Of a DNA stretch of 64,000 nucleotides, positions 53,321 to 62,271 are shown in pieces. Made by a program: the position numbers and the translations under genes. Source of the stretch: Gammaproteobacteria bacterium (lineage in GTDB: Bacteria > Pseudomonadota > Gammaproteobacteria > Burkholderiales > Sulfuricellaceae). The notes beneath the pieces are model-generated. The model was not told the DNA's origin. It did no database searches and worked only from the letters and a program-made list of their open reading frames with translations. Each line of letters opens with the position of its first letter. Positions within the stretch are counted from its first letter, which is position 1. Where the stretch lies: contig JAHJGO010000012.1 of assembly GCA_018824405.1 (NCBI GenBank), positions 1 through 64,000 of the forward strand. The letters are read 5' to 3'.

Positions 53321-54529
53321 TTAGCGCTTCGGAAACCCCGGGGATGAAGAGCCGATCTGATCCAGAAATTCCGGGTTGATGGTGAATCCTTCGAGGCTCT
53401 CCCCGACGCTTTCCTGGGCAGCATGGATATCGACCTGGGTATTGCCACGCGTCCCGCCTTTGCCCTTTTCCTGAGAAACATTGCTGATCAGCCATTCCAT
53501 ATCGGTGCGCGAATCAGCATTAACCAGCGCTTCTTCACGGGTAATCCTGCCTGTGGCATAAAGCTCCAGCAGAGAGCGCTCGAAGGTCCTGGAGCCAGCG
53601 TTCAAACTCTGCTCGATGGCATCCTTGAGCTTGTCCACCTCGCCTTTCTGGATCAATTCGGAAACATAGAAGGTATTGAGCAGAACCTCCACCGCAGCGA
53701 CCCGCTTGCCGTCCACACCTTTTACCAGACGCTGGGAAATAATGCCTTTCAGGGTCATGGACAGATCGAGCAGCAGGGAGTCGCGTTCATCTTCCGGAAA
53801 AAAACTCACGATACGGTTGATGGCATGGTAAGCATTATTGGCGTGCAGGGTTCCGAGGCATAAATGACCGGTCTGGGTAATGATCAACGCCTGCTTCATG
53901 GTGGCGGTATCGCGGATCTCGCCGATCAGCAGCACATCCGGCGCCTCGCGCAGTGAGTTGACCAGTGCCGAGGCATAGGTTTCGGTATCAATCCCGACTT
54001 CACGCTGATTCACCAGCGACTTGTTGTGCTTGTGCACGAATTCGATCGGGTCCTCGATGGTGAGGATATGCCCCGTCTTGTTGGCATTTCGGTGATCGAT
54101 CATGGAAGCCAGCGTGGTGGATTTGCCCGAGCCGGTAGCGCCCACCACCAGGATCAGACCGCGCTTCTCCAGCACCAGGTCTTTCAGCACCGGCGGAAGG
54201 CCGTTTTTCTCCAGCGATGGTATCTGGTTGGTGATGTAACGCGCTACCATGGCCACGCTGCCGCGCTGGCGAAACACATTGATGCGGAAGCGCCCGGCAT
54301 CCGGCACCGAGAGTCCGAAATTCAACTCTGAATTAAGCTCGAAAGTCTGTATCTGTACCTCTGTCATGAGACCGTAAATGGCCTTCTTGACCATGGCCAC
54401 GTCCAGCACCTGGGCGTTGATAGCGCGCAACTCCCCTTCCATCTTGATGTACACAGGAGCACCGGCGGAAATGAACAGATCGGAGGCCTGTTTCTCCGCC
54501 ATGAATTTGAAAACCGGGGAAAGATCCAC
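53321..54529 (-). CDS. pilU: Type IV pilus retraction ATPase PilU
   Basis: This 402-residue PilT-family ATPase has Walker A VGATGSGKSTTLASMID, Asp box LTIEDPIEFVHKHNKSLVNQREVG (core EDPIEFVH), Walker B APDVLLIGEIRDTATMKQAL and His box GHLCLGTLHANNAYHAINRI (core LGTLHANNA). The FVHKHNKS form and the extended C-terminus after DMEWLISNVSQ point to PilU rather than PilT. It assists PilT in pilus retraction. GTG start. It is preceded by an unknown gene (10-base gap) and followed by the GspE-type ATPase. Confidence 0.88.
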   Translation of the reverse strand: MDLSPVFKFMAEKQASDLFISAGAPVYIKMEGELRAINAQVLDVAMVKKAIYGLMTEVQIQTFELNSELNFGLSVPDAGRFRINVFRQRGSVAMVARYITNQIPSLEKNGLPPVLKDLVLEKRGLILVVGATGSGKSTTLASMIDHRNANKTGHILTIEDPIEFVHKHNKSLVNQREVGIDTETYASALVNSLREAPDVLLIGEIRDTATMKQALIITQTGHLCLGTLHANNAYHAINRIVSFFPEDERDSLLLDLSMTLKGIISQRLVKGVDGKRVAAVEVLLNTFYVSELIQKGEVDKLKDAIEQSLNAGSRTFERSLLELYATGRITREEALVNADSRTDMEWLISNVSQEKGKGGTRGNTQVDIHAAQESVGESLEGFTINPEFLDQIGSSSPGFPKR

Positions 54530-54539
54530 TTAATGTCAC

Positions 54540-55370
54540 CTATTCTTTGGAAAGCAGGGATTTTAGAGAACCAAACAGGCCTTTCTTGCGTTCCTTGGGC
54601 GAGCCATCCGCTTCTGTATCCAGTTTGGCGGCATGCGCGGAATCAAGCTTGGCGTAGGCCGGCTCCGCGCTCACCCGCCGAGCGGCCACCTTCTGCTTCA
54701 GTGCTTGCTGGTGGCGCCCAAGTCCCATGAAAACGCTCGGTTTACCGACCAGATATTTGGCAAATTCATCCAGCAGGTTTTCATCGATTTCGTCGGCATC
54801 ATAGGTGAACTCGTTGACGGTCAGGCCGTTGAAATTCTTCATCGAAAGAAAAACCCTGGCCTGCTCGAAATCGGCGGCAAACTTGATATGCACCGGGATT
54901 TCATTTACCACATTGAAGGTCGCGCGATCCACCAGACCTTTTGTGTTCTTGAACTCGGTGCACTGAAACTTGAGGTTGGCCTGCCACAGATACTGGCGCT
55001 GCATTTCTATCATGGAAGGAACGTTTTTTTCGATGACGATTTCCTGCTCCGTCTTGCAGGCAAAACGCAGCAGGATAATCTTGATGAATTCCTTCTGATC
55101 GATGCTGATGCGATCGGTATTCACCACGTATTTTTCGGGACGAAAATCATCAATCGTGCCAAAACCATCTATATAGTAAGTCTTGGTGGGCGCCATCGGC
55201 ACCATGTTGAGGTTGTTGACCAGCTCCTGCAAATAGAGCAGGATCATTTTGAGCTTGGACTGAACCAGCAAAAAGCTTTGCGTCACCTCCAGCGCACGCG
55301 CCTGGGTCAGGTTATGCTCCTGCTCCTTGAGCGCCTCCGCCTCTTTCTTCAGCTCATCCAGAAAAGCCAT
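54540..55370 (-). CDS. Unknown protein co-transcribed with pilU
   Basis: This cytosolic protein has about 276 residues and no signal or membrane helix. It opens with a coiled-coil (AFLDELKKEAEALKEQEHN), then a mixed domain with NLNMVPMAPTKTYYIDGFG, IEKNVPSMIEMQRQYLW and NFNGLTVNEFTYDADEIDE. It ends in a basic tail ERKKGLFGSLKSLLSKE that could be amphipathic. ATG 55370 is used rather than an upstream GTG/ATT-type extension. The 10-base distance to pilU suggests a related role in twitching or pilus control, but no family function is known to me. Confidence 0.65.
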   Translation of the reverse strand: MAFLDELKKEAEALKEQEHNLTQARALEVTQSFLLVQSKLKMILLYLQELVNNLNMVPMAPTKTYYIDGFGTIDDFRPEKYVVNTDRISIDQKEFIKIILLRFACKTEQEIVIEKNVPSMIEMQRQYLWQANLKFQCTEFKNTKGLVDRATFNVVNEIPVHIKFAADFEQARVFLSMKNFNGLTVNEFTYDADEIDENLLDEFAKYLVGKPSVFMGLGRHQQALKQKVAARRVSAEPAYAKLDSAHAAKLDTEADGSPKERKKGLFGSLKSLLSKE

Positions 55371-55484
55371 ACATCCCGCCCCGATCTTTGCATAATTCGC
55401 TTCATTGTATGCCAAAAAACGAGAAGGGTTAACAGGCGTTATCAAGTATAATTCTTCGCTAATATTCGCTTTTCATGAACCTTG

Positions 55485-57287
55485 ATGCGCCCCACCCAAA
55501 ACGGCACGACCCCCCAGCAAAACCGCAACGACTGGAAAACCATCCGCACCCTGCTGCCCTATCTGTGGGAATTCAAGGGCAGGGTGATTCTTGCGGTTTT
55601 GTTGCTGATTCTTGCCAAAGTCGCCAGTGTGGCAGTGCCCCTGGTACTCAAGGATATTGTCGACGCCCTAGACCAGCCGCGCGCCATGCTGGCCCTGCCG
55701 GTTTTCCTGCTGGTGGCTTATGGCGCGCTGCGCTTCATGTCCACGCTGTTTGGCGAGCTGCGCGATGCGGTGTTTGCCAAGGCTGCACAGCGCTCCGTCC
55801 GGCGCGTGGCCCTCAAGGTTTTCCGCCACCTGCATGAACTGGCGCTGCGCTTTCACCTGGAGCGGCAAACTGGCGGCATTTCGCGCGACATCGAGCGCGG
55901 CACGCGCGGCATTGGTTTCCTGCTCAACTTCATGCTTTTCAACATTCTGCCCACCATTGTGGAAATCGGCCTGATCGCCGCGATCCTGCTGGCCAAGTAC
56001 GACATCTGGTTCTCCATCATCACCTTCACCACCCTGGTGGCTTACATCGCCTTTACCCTGGTCATCACCGAATGGCGCATGGTGTTCCGCCGCACCATGA
56101 ACGACATGGACTCCAAGGCCAACAGTCGCGCCATCGACAGCCTGCTGAACTACGAAACTGTAAAATACTTCAGCAACGAGGAATTCGAGACCCGGCGCTA
56201 CGACGAGAATCTGCAAGTGTGGGAACAAGCTGCAATCCGCAACACCACCTCGCTCGCCGCCCTCAATGCCGGGCAGAGCCTCATCATCGCCATCGGCGTC
56301 ACAGCGCTGATGCTGCTGGCCGGGCAGGGCGTGGTGGATGGCACAATGACGCTGGGCGATCTGGTTCTGGTCAACGCCTACATGATCCAGATCTACATTC
56401 CATTGCACTTTCTCGGCTTCGTCTACCGCGAGATCAAGCACTCGCTTGCCGACATGGAAAAAATGTTCAGCCTCGTGGAACAGAATGCCGAGGTGCAGGA
56501 TCAGCCCGACGCACCGGATCTGAAGCTGGAGCAGGGCGCCATCCGTTTCGAGGATGTCCATTTCCACTACGATGAAAAACGCCATATTCTGCATGGTCTC
56601 AGCTTCGACGTGCCGGCAGGGCAGACTGTGGCCGTGGTGGGTGCTTCCGGCGCGGGCAAATCCACCTTGTCGCGCCTGCTATTCCGCTTCTACGACGTGA
56701 CCGCCGGGCGCATCCTGATCGACGGCCAGGATATCCGCGCGGTGACGCAAAAGTCCCTGCGTCAGGCCATCGGCATCGTGCCGCAGGATACCGTGCTGTT
56801 CAACGACAGCATTTACTACAACATCGCCTATGGACGCCCGGATGCGACGCGCAAGGAAATCATCCAGGCCGCGCGCCACGCGCACATTCACGACTTCATT
56901 GAATCCCTGCCGGAACAATACGAATCCCTGGTGGGCGAGCGCGGGTTGAAACTCTCAGGCGGCGAAAAGCAGCGCGTCGCCATCGCCCGCGCCATTCTCA
57001 AAAACCCACGCATCCTGATCTTCGACGAAGCCACCTCGGCGCTCGATTCCAAATCGGAGAAGGCCATCCAGGCCGAGCTGAAGCAGATCGCCCGGAACCG
57101 CACCACACTGGTGATCGCCCACCGCCTTTCCACTATTGTGGAAGCCAACCAGATCCTGGTGATGGACAATGGCCGCATCATCGAGCGCGGCCCCCACCAT
57201 GAACTGCTGACGCAGAACGGCGCCTACGCCCACATGTGGGCGCTGCAGCAACAAGAAGAATCCAAGCAAACCCTCAACGCCAATTAA
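55485..57287 (+). CDS. ABC exporter of the Atm1/HMT type (fused permease-ATPase)
   Basis: The protein has 600 residues. A six-helix exporter domain (about 20-310) contains FHLERQTGGISRDIERGTRGIGFLL (core QTGGISRDIERGTRG), typical of the Atm1 class. The ATPase domain has Walker A GASGAGKSTLSRLLFRF, Q-loop IGIVPQDTVLFNDS, signature LSGGEKQRVAIARAIL, Walker B ILIFDEATSALD and H-loop VIAHRLSTI. Atm1-like exporters carry glutathione-linked sulfur or metal compounds. It is followed 15 bases later by a thioredoxin gene. The ATG at 55485 begins MRPTQNG. Substrate is inferred only from family. Confidence 0.9.
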   Translation: MRPTQNGTTPQQNRNDWKTIRTLLPYLWEFKGRVILAVLLLILAKVASVAVPLVLKDIVDALDQPRAMLALPVFLLVAYGALRFMSTLFGELRDAVFAKAAQRSVRRVALKVFRHLHELALRFHLERQTGGISRDIERGTRGIGFLLNFMLFNILPTIVEIGLIAAILLAKYDIWFSIITFTTLVAYIAFTLVITEWRMVFRRTMNDMDSKANSRAIDSLLNYETVKYFSNEEFETRRYDENLQVWEQAAIRNTTSLAALNAGQSLIIAIGVTALMLLAGQGVVDGTMTLGDLVLVNAYMIQIYIPLHFLGFVYREIKHSLADMEKMFSLVEQNAEVQDQPDAPDLKLEQGAIRFEDVHFHYDEKRHILHGLSFDVPAGQTVAVVGASGAGKSTLSRLLFRFYDVTAGRILIDGQDIRAVTQKSLRQAIGIVPQDTVLFNDSIYYNIAYGRPDATRKEIIQAARHAHIHDFIESLPEQYESLVGERGLKLSGGEKQRVAIARAILKNPRILIFDEATSALDSKSEKAIQAELKQIARNRTTLVIAHRLSTIVEANQILVMDNGRIIERGPHHELLTQNGAYAHMWALQQQEESKQTLNAN

Positions 57288-57302
57288 CCACAGGAGATCA
57301 CC

Positions 57303-57674
57303 ATGGCTACCGTAGAACTCAACAAAGACAATTTTTCCGAAATCATCACCGGCAACGACGTGGTCGTAGTGGATTTCTGGGCGCCATGGTGCGGCCCGTG
57401 CAAATCCTTTGCCCCGACTTATGAGGCGGTTTCGGAAAAAATCCCCGGCGTGGTGTTTGCCAAGGTCAATACCGAAGAAGAACAAGAACTGGCGCATCAT
57501 TTCCAGATCCGCTCCATTCCCACCCTGATGATTTTCCGCGAGCAGGTCATCATCTTCTCCGAGCCAGGCGCGCTACCTGGACCAGCGCTGGAAGGAATTC
57601 TGGAGCAGGCACAGGGACTGGACATGACCGAAGTACACAAACAAATCGCCGAAGAAGCCCAACAGCAGGACTAA
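57303..57674 (+). CDS. Thioredoxin
   Basis: This 123-residue cytosolic thioredoxin has the classic active site WAPWCGPCKSFAP (Cys at about 33 and 36) and cis-proline IRSIPTLMIF. An unusual C-terminal extension after about residue 100 is Q- and E-rich (HKQIAEEAQQQD). A strong ribosome site (CAGGAGATCACC) precedes the ATG. It is probably co-transcribed with the ABC exporter and may supply thiols to it, which is inference. It is convergent with the truncated arfB. Confidence 0.9.
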   Translation: MATVELNKDNFSEIITGNDVVVVDFWAPWCGPCKSFAPTYEAVSEKIPGVVFAKVNTEEEQELAHHFQIRSIPTLMIFREQVIIFSEPGALPGPALEGILEQAQGLDMTEVHKQIAEEAQQQD

Positions 57675-57703
57675 GACCCAAGTTCAGCCGGCAGCACCGG
57701 TAG

Positions 57704-58033
57704 CTATTCGCTCACGGTTCCACGCCCGCGCTTGATTTCGCCGCGTTGTTTTTTCGCAGTCAGGCGGCGTTTTTTCGATGCCAGGGTGGGCCGGGTGGCC
57801 ACGCGCGGCTTGGGCTTTTCGGTGGCACGGCGAATCAGCTCCACCAGGCGACCGATCGCGTCCTCACGGTTGCGTTCCTGGGAACGGAAGCGTTTCGCCT
57901 CGATCACCAGTTCGCCCTCGGTCGTCAGGCGGCTGCCCGCCAGGCGCATCAACCGGGCACGCACATCCTCGGGCAGATTGGGCGAACGGGCCACGTCGAA
58001 GCGCAACTGTACCGCCGTCGCCACCTTGTTTAA
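57704..58033 (-). pseudogene. arfB: arfB, 5' part missing, cut next to the GGQ codons
   Basis: The frame encodes the C-terminal three-quarters of ArfB (YaeJ), the ribosome-rescue peptidyl-tRNA hydrolase. It reads NKVATAVQLRFDVARSPNLP, then RLTTEGELVIEAKRFRSQERNREDA, and ends in the basic tail KKRRLTAKKQRGEIKRGRG that binds the ribosome. Full ArfB has the catalytic GGQ directly before NKV. Here the sequence upstream of NKV (MFIMIHDRRYVRNL) is unrelated and belongs to the island. The break lies at about 58027-58033, 40 bases from the recombinase start. Without GGQ the fragment should be inactive. The missing 5' part is expected at the other end of the island, beyond the window. Confidence 0.85.
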
Positions 58034-58070
58034 GTTCCGTACGTATCGCCGGTCATGTATCATTATAAAC

Positions 58071-59717
58071 ATGACACCACGCGCTTACTCATATATACGA
58101 TTTTCCAGCAAGGCCCAAGAGGGAGGTGACTCTCTTCGTCGACAGGTCGAAAAGGCACAGAAATGGGCGGCCAAGCAAGGCATGGAGCTTGACGACAGAA
58201 CATATAGAGATTTAGGGATTTCTGGCTACGATCGGTCTAATGTCGAGCGTGGTGCTCTCGCGATTTTTTTGTCTGCGGTCAAGACTGGAAAGGTGCGACG
58301 GGGAGACTATCTGCTAATAGAAGCCATGGACAGATTAACCCGTGATCAAGTTTTCCACGCACAAAGGTTACTGTCGGACTTAGTGCAGGCGGGCATTGTT
58401 GTTGTAACACTTGTGGATGGCCGCGTCTGGACGATTGAGACGCTAAATGACCCCATGATGATTATGTATTCTGTCATGCTTATGTCGCGAAGCCACGAGG
58501 AGAGCGAACGCAAGAGCGTGCTTCTAAAAGAAAGACGCGCAGAGGAGCGCCGACTTGCGAGAGAAACAGGGCGAATTCTTACCAAGCAATGTCCGCGCTG
58601 GCTGCGTCCTGTGGACGGTAGATTTGAGATTATCGACGACATCGCGGACTCCGTCCGGCGGGTCTTTGAACTGCGCATCGCAGGGATGGGATATGGTGCA
58701 ATCGCAAGTCGCGCTAATGAGGAAAAGTGGCCGGCTCCGTCGCTCTCTGGCACATGGCACAAATCACAGGTCGTGTTACTCATTAATGGCCGAGCAGTAC
58801 GTGGCGAGCATCAGCCATACACTAAAGAACTGGAACAAAACCCAGAGCAGAGGTCGCGGCGAGTTCGGCGACCGGAGGGTGATCCAATTATTGGTTATTA
58901 CCCAGAACTCGTTAGTGAGGACACGTGGCAAAGAGCACAGGCCGTCTTGTTGCGAAAACGACCTTTCCCTGGTCGACGGGACACCTTGTGCCGGAATATC
59001 CTGCAAGGCTTAGCGCGATGCTCGTGCGGCGGCACCCTCACCCGAAAAAACTACGGTAGCGGCGCGGTCAAGTACCTATGCACTCATCGGGCTAGAGGCT
59101 TGACAAAATGCCCTTTGGCGCTGGCAGACAGCGTGGAGGATGCTGTCCTCCAGGCTGCCATATATATACGCCCCGGCTTGATGGCAGACAAGTCTCAAGC
59201 AGAGGCTCTAGCAACCAGGCACGACCTCGCAACTTCGCGGCACGCCGAAATCAGTAGCAGGCTTGACAGACTAGTAGGGTCAATCGCGGACGATGCAGAT
59301 GCCCCCCGTACAATTGTTGCCGCGGTTCGTGCGGCAGAGAAGGAGCTTGAGGTAGCGGAAAAAGAGCTAGCGATAGTTGCAGCTTTGGCAGCGGACCAGG
59401 CGGTGGGTGAGACGTGGTTGAACACGCTGCGAGGTGCCTATGACGTTCTGGATAGCGGAAATAGCGAGAGATTGAGCGCAGTCCGTGAATCCCTCGCCCG
59501 CATCATTGAGACACTGGTAATCAACACAACAGAAAAGACCGCGCAAATCGTTTTTTACGGTTTTCCGAGGCCTGTTCGTGTCACCCTAAGTGAGGTACCC
59601 AACCTGATGAGGCATAAGCCAACTGCGCATCATGAAACGGTTTCGGAGGGAAATTGGCTCACACTAGACACTCAAGGACTAGCGGTCGACGACTTTTACT
59701 CCAAGGCTTGCCAATAG
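58071..59717 (+). CDS. Large serine recombinase (integrase)
   Basis: The protein has about 548 residues. The N-terminal resolvase domain has catalytic serine about 12 in YSYIRFSSKAQEGGDSLRRQ and EAMDRLTRDQVFHAQRLL. A recombinase domain follows (RRVFELRIAGMGYGAIASRANEEKW, core GMGYGAIASRAN). A zinc ribbon (ARCSCGGTLTRKNYGSG ... CTHRARGLTKCPLAL) and a long coiled-coil (residues about 395-500) come next. This architecture is that of phage or island integrases. Its gene begins 40 bases from the arfB breakpoint, so it likely catalysed insertion there. ATG 58071 is chosen because the open frame upstream runs antisense through arfB. The expected attachment site lies between 58026 and 58070. Confidence 0.92.
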   Translation: MTPRAYSYIRFSSKAQEGGDSLRRQVEKAQKWAAKQGMELDDRTYRDLGISGYDRSNVERGALAIFLSAVKTGKVRRGDYLLIEAMDRLTRDQVFHAQRLLSDLVQAGIVVVTLVDGRVWTIETLNDPMMIMYSVMLMSRSHEESERKSVLLKERRAEERRLARETGRILTKQCPRWLRPVDGRFEIIDDIADSVRRVFELRIAGMGYGAIASRANEEKWPAPSLSGTWHKSQVVLLINGRAVRGEHQPYTKELEQNPEQRSRRVRRPEGDPIIGYYPELVSEDTWQRAQAVLLRKRPFPGRRDTLCRNILQGLARCSCGGTLTRKNYGSGAVKYLCTHRARGLTKCPLALADSVEDAVLQAAIYIRPGLMADKSQAEALATRHDLATSRHAEISSRLDRLVGSIADDADAPRTIVAAVRAAEKELEVAEKELAIVAALAADQAVGETWLNTLRGAYDVLDSGNSERLSAVRESLARIIETLVINTTEKTAQIVFYGFPRPVRVTLSEVPNLMRHKPTAHHETVSEGNWLTLDTQGLAVDDFYSKACQ

Positions 59718-60466
59718 GCAATTAATACCCAACCCTCGAAAACGCAACAATTAGCTCTAGAGGGCAAGCTGTCCAACTACACGAAACAGACGATTAATCA
59801 TGTTTGGCGAAGAGGGAGAGATACTCTGCTATATAATCTTATACATTAATAATCAATAACATATAAAATATCCATAATTGCATTTTGTACCAGTTATTTG
59901 TACCGACCATAGATTAGCCTGACATCATATTGTCAAAGTCAAATTCCATTATCAACACAACAAACCGACCTTGCCAAATTGGTCGTTCAGAAAACCGCAA
60001 GTTATCAGACAGCAGTTCGGCCATAGCTGCCGTAGGAAGGAGCAGCAGGCTTCGTCTGCTAATGGTTAGTTATCGGCCGTGAGCGAGTAAGAATATTGAC
60101 ATGAGCTAAGTCGCGCAGTTTGCGCCCCTCCCCATTCTATCTACGCCGGATAAGCTTCATACTGTGAATATAACAGTTACTGCGAACGGTCAAGTCTTGC
60201 CTTTTGCCTCTGATCGCATGGTAAATGGCAAATGGCAAGACTTGACCCCGGTGATTGCGCGTTAGCGGCTTTATAAAGTTTTATAAAGATGATCGCGGGG
60301 CATCCGGGACGGGCAAGGCGTCAAGACTTGAACCACACGTTACCCAAATTATTAGGGAATCCCTGATGTTTCCCCGCGAAAGATTCCTGTACGTTTCTCC
60401 CGACTGCTCGTTGGGGTGAGGCAATACGACGAGTCTAAAGCCCAATCTTGCAAGGAATAAGATCAG
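59718..60466. other. Non-coding, AT-rich island interval
   Basis: No convincing gene lies in these 749 bases. About 59810-59960 is very AT-rich, with TTGTACC repeated twice in a short stretch (near 59886-59902). A stem-like GC-rich segment near 60030-60060 (GGAGCAGCAGGCTTCGTCTGCT) resembles REP or attachment-type palindromes. The REP hairpin at 60188-60247 is listed separately. It may include the promoter of the next gene and remnants of mobile DNA. Confidence 0.5.
60188..60247. repeat. REP/MITE-like hairpin, 21-bp arms
   Basis: The arm GGTCAAGTCTTGCCTTTTGC plus one base at 60188-60208 pairs with 60227-60247 with a single mismatch, leaving an 18-base loop. The outer GCAAGACTTGACC core is a form seen in RAYT-associated REPs. 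A further partial copy (GTCAAGACTTGAACC) follows at about 60318-60332. No transposase is adjacent, so it would be mobilised in trans. Confidence 0.7.
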
Positions 60467-61393
60467 ATGCCTGGTGGTTACACTCATATTACAGTTGCAC
60501 AGCTTGCCATCGAGGAGGGGCGTTCCAAAAGGAAAGGCCTGCTGCACGACGACGCAAAGCGCGCGCTCGCGAAATGGAAGAAATTTGTCATCGTCGGCGC
60601 GGTGTGCCCGGACTATCCTTATCTGAACCTTCTGAGCGGGGAATCGGAAGACTGGGCGAACGCCATGCACAAGGGGAATGCCGTTGATATGCTGCGCGAG
60701 GCCGTAAAGGGCGTTCGCGCCATACCCGACAACAACACCCGCCAGAAATGCCTCGCGTGGCTGTTCGGCTTCGCGTCACACGTCGCCACCGACGGCACCA
60801 TCCATCCGGTGGTCAATCTCAAAGTCGGCGAGTACGAAACCCACAAACTCGAGCACCGCACCTGCGAGATGTCCCAGGACGTGTTTATCCACGACCCGCT
60901 CAAACTGGGTACCATCGAAGTCAATAAGCAGATTTCCACCAACGTCCAACAGGTGTCCGACCCCAACAACCCCGATCGCATGGATCCCGACATCGCCCGG
61001 TTGTGGCAGGATTCGTTGAACGTCGCATACCGAGGTCACCAGCCGGCCCTCCCTTCGCCCGACGTCCACGCCTGGCACCGTGCCATGCGACAAATGATAC
61101 GGATTGCGGAAAGCGGCAATATGCTGTTCCCCTTCGCCCGCCACATGGTTGCGGAAAATGGCATCGTTTACCCGGCGAGTCCGGATCAGCAATACATTCA
61201 GAATCTGGAAGTTCCCAGCGGTGCAAGGATGGATTTCAAGCCCATCTTCGACAAGGCGCTCGAAAACGTTCTCGAACTATGGGGCTGGCTTTCCTTGTCC
61301 CTGCAAGGCCAGCCCTCGCCACTGGACACCGTGGCGAACTGGAGCCTGGACACTGGCATCGACGAAAACGACCACATGGTCTACTGGAGCTGA
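60467..61393 (+). CDS. Zinc-dependent phospholipase C-like protein
   Basis: This 308-residue protein begins MPGGYTHITVAQLAIEE and contains FVIVGAVCPDYPYLNLLSG, WLFGFASHVATDGTIHPVVN and HRTCEMSQDVFIHD. The G-x-x-x-PD and GxxxHxxxDxxxHP patterns match the Zn_dep_PLPC domain family, whose members hydrolyse phospholipids or act as uncharacterised metal hydrolases. No signal peptide is visible, so it may be cytosolic. A plain ATG start follows AAGGAATAAGATC (weak ribosome site). It is four bases from the next gene and lies in the island. Confidence 0.75.
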   Translation: MPGGYTHITVAQLAIEEGRSKRKGLLHDDAKRALAKWKKFVIVGAVCPDYPYLNLLSGESEDWANAMHKGNAVDMLREAVKGVRAIPDNNTRQKCLAWLFGFASHVATDGTIHPVVNLKVGEYETHKLEHRTCEMSQDVFIHDPLKLGTIEVNKQISTNVQQVSDPNNPDRMDPDIARLWQDSLNVAYRGHQPALPSPDVHAWHRAMRQMIRIAESGNMLFPFARHMVAENGIVYPASPDQQYIQNLEVPSGARMDFKPIFDKALENVLELWGWLSLSLQGQPSPLDTVANWSLDTGIDENDHMVYWS

Positions 61394-61397
61394 CCGA

Positions 61398-61832
61398 ATG
61401 AACATCCGCACCCTCTACGTCGTTACCCTGGCGTTCCTGCTCGGCGCGTGCGCCACGCCCATGTCCACGACACTGCCGGACTCAGCCAAGCGGGGCCACC
61501 TGTCCACCTTGATGGTCAACCTGAGTTCCGCCGTGGACGGCTACTTCGCCGACCTTCCGCAGGCACCCACCGACCCGGACGATGTCATTCTGAAGAAAGC
61601 CACGGAACACGATCCGAGTCTACTGGCACCGGAATTCAGTCGGTACGAGGTGAAAACGCAATACCAGAACCCCTTTGCGGTGCTCTTGCTGTGCACCAAG
61701 GACGGCAAGCAGGCGATCATGGAAGATGCCGGCTGCTCGGCCCGGTTGGATCGGAAGGTAACCCGACCCGCAGAGTGCAAGTTCACCTTGCGCGTCAAAG
61801 AGGGCTGCGTGGTGGAGGGTGGTGAGCAATGA
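61398..61832 (+). CDS. Predicted lipoprotein, unknown function
   Basis: This 144-residue protein has a lipoprotein signal ending in the lipobox LLGAC (Cys about 17), preceded by MNIRTLYVVTLAF. The mature part has four other cysteines (LLLCTKDG, DAGCSARL, AECKFTL, EGCVVEG), probably two disulfides. The true start is ATG 61398; the open frame extends upstream through the previous gene. It forms an apparent operon with the phospholipase C-like gene (4-base gap) and overlaps the next small lipoprotein gene (ATGA). Confidence 0.65.
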   Translation: MNIRTLYVVTLAFLLGACATPMSTTLPDSAKRGHLSTLMVNLSSAVDGYFADLPQAPTDPDDVILKKATEHDPSLLAPEFSRYEVKTQYQNPFAVLLLCTKDGKQAIMEDAGCSARLDRKVTRPAECKFTLRVKEGCVVEGGEQ

Positions 61833-62017
61833 TAGCGTCCTTCCCCACACACAAAAGCCACTCGGCAAGAGTCTTGCTTTCGGTCATCGCTCTCATGCTA
61901 TCCGCGTGTGTAGCCACCGTACCTCGCTCCGCGGCTTTGTCCTGCGTCATCACCAATCGATCAGACCTTGGCGCGTGTTTAAACAAGCTACTTTCCATAA
62001 TCGGCGACTATGCATAA
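61829..62017 (+). CDS. Small predicted lipoprotein
   Basis: This 62-residue protein starts at ATG 61829, overlapping the previous stop. It has a basic N-terminus (TKSHSARV-like), a hydrophobic stretch and a lipobox ALMLSAC (Cys about 27). The short mature part has two more cysteines (SCVITNRSDLGACL). Overlap with the upstream gene and the lipobox argue that it is real despite its size. No family recognised. Confidence 0.5.
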   Translation: MIASFPTHKSHSARVLLSVIALMLSACVATVPRSAALSCVITNRSDLGACLNKLLSIIGDYA

Positions 62018-62247
62018 TCGGCCATTGCCGCCGGTGGCCGATCGGTCTGTGTCGGGCAGCAATGTGACGTCAAGCAGCCCTTTAGTGGCTGCATGGCTCG
62101 AACGTCAGCTTCTCAATCTGGCGAATTCACCCTATCGACCCATTTCAGCCGGTCATGGCTTGCTCTCCGAGAGTCCGTTCAACCAGCGAAAGAGGTCGTT
62201 CAATCTTTGAACTCAGGCTGCGGCCTGCCAGTGACGTCGCGCCTGCA

Positions 62248-62271
62248 GCGAATTGCGAGCTCGCTCCTACG
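62248..62271. repeat. REP-like palindromic sequence
   Basis: GCGAATTGCGAGCTCGCTCC and the following TACG contain the palindrome GCGAGCTCGC. The unit resembles the GTAGGAGCGAGCTTGC class of REP elements well known in Pseudomonas. The surrounding 62018-62266 contains no convincing gene. It lies just beyond the stop of the HEPN gene and could also help terminate it. Confidence 0.4.
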
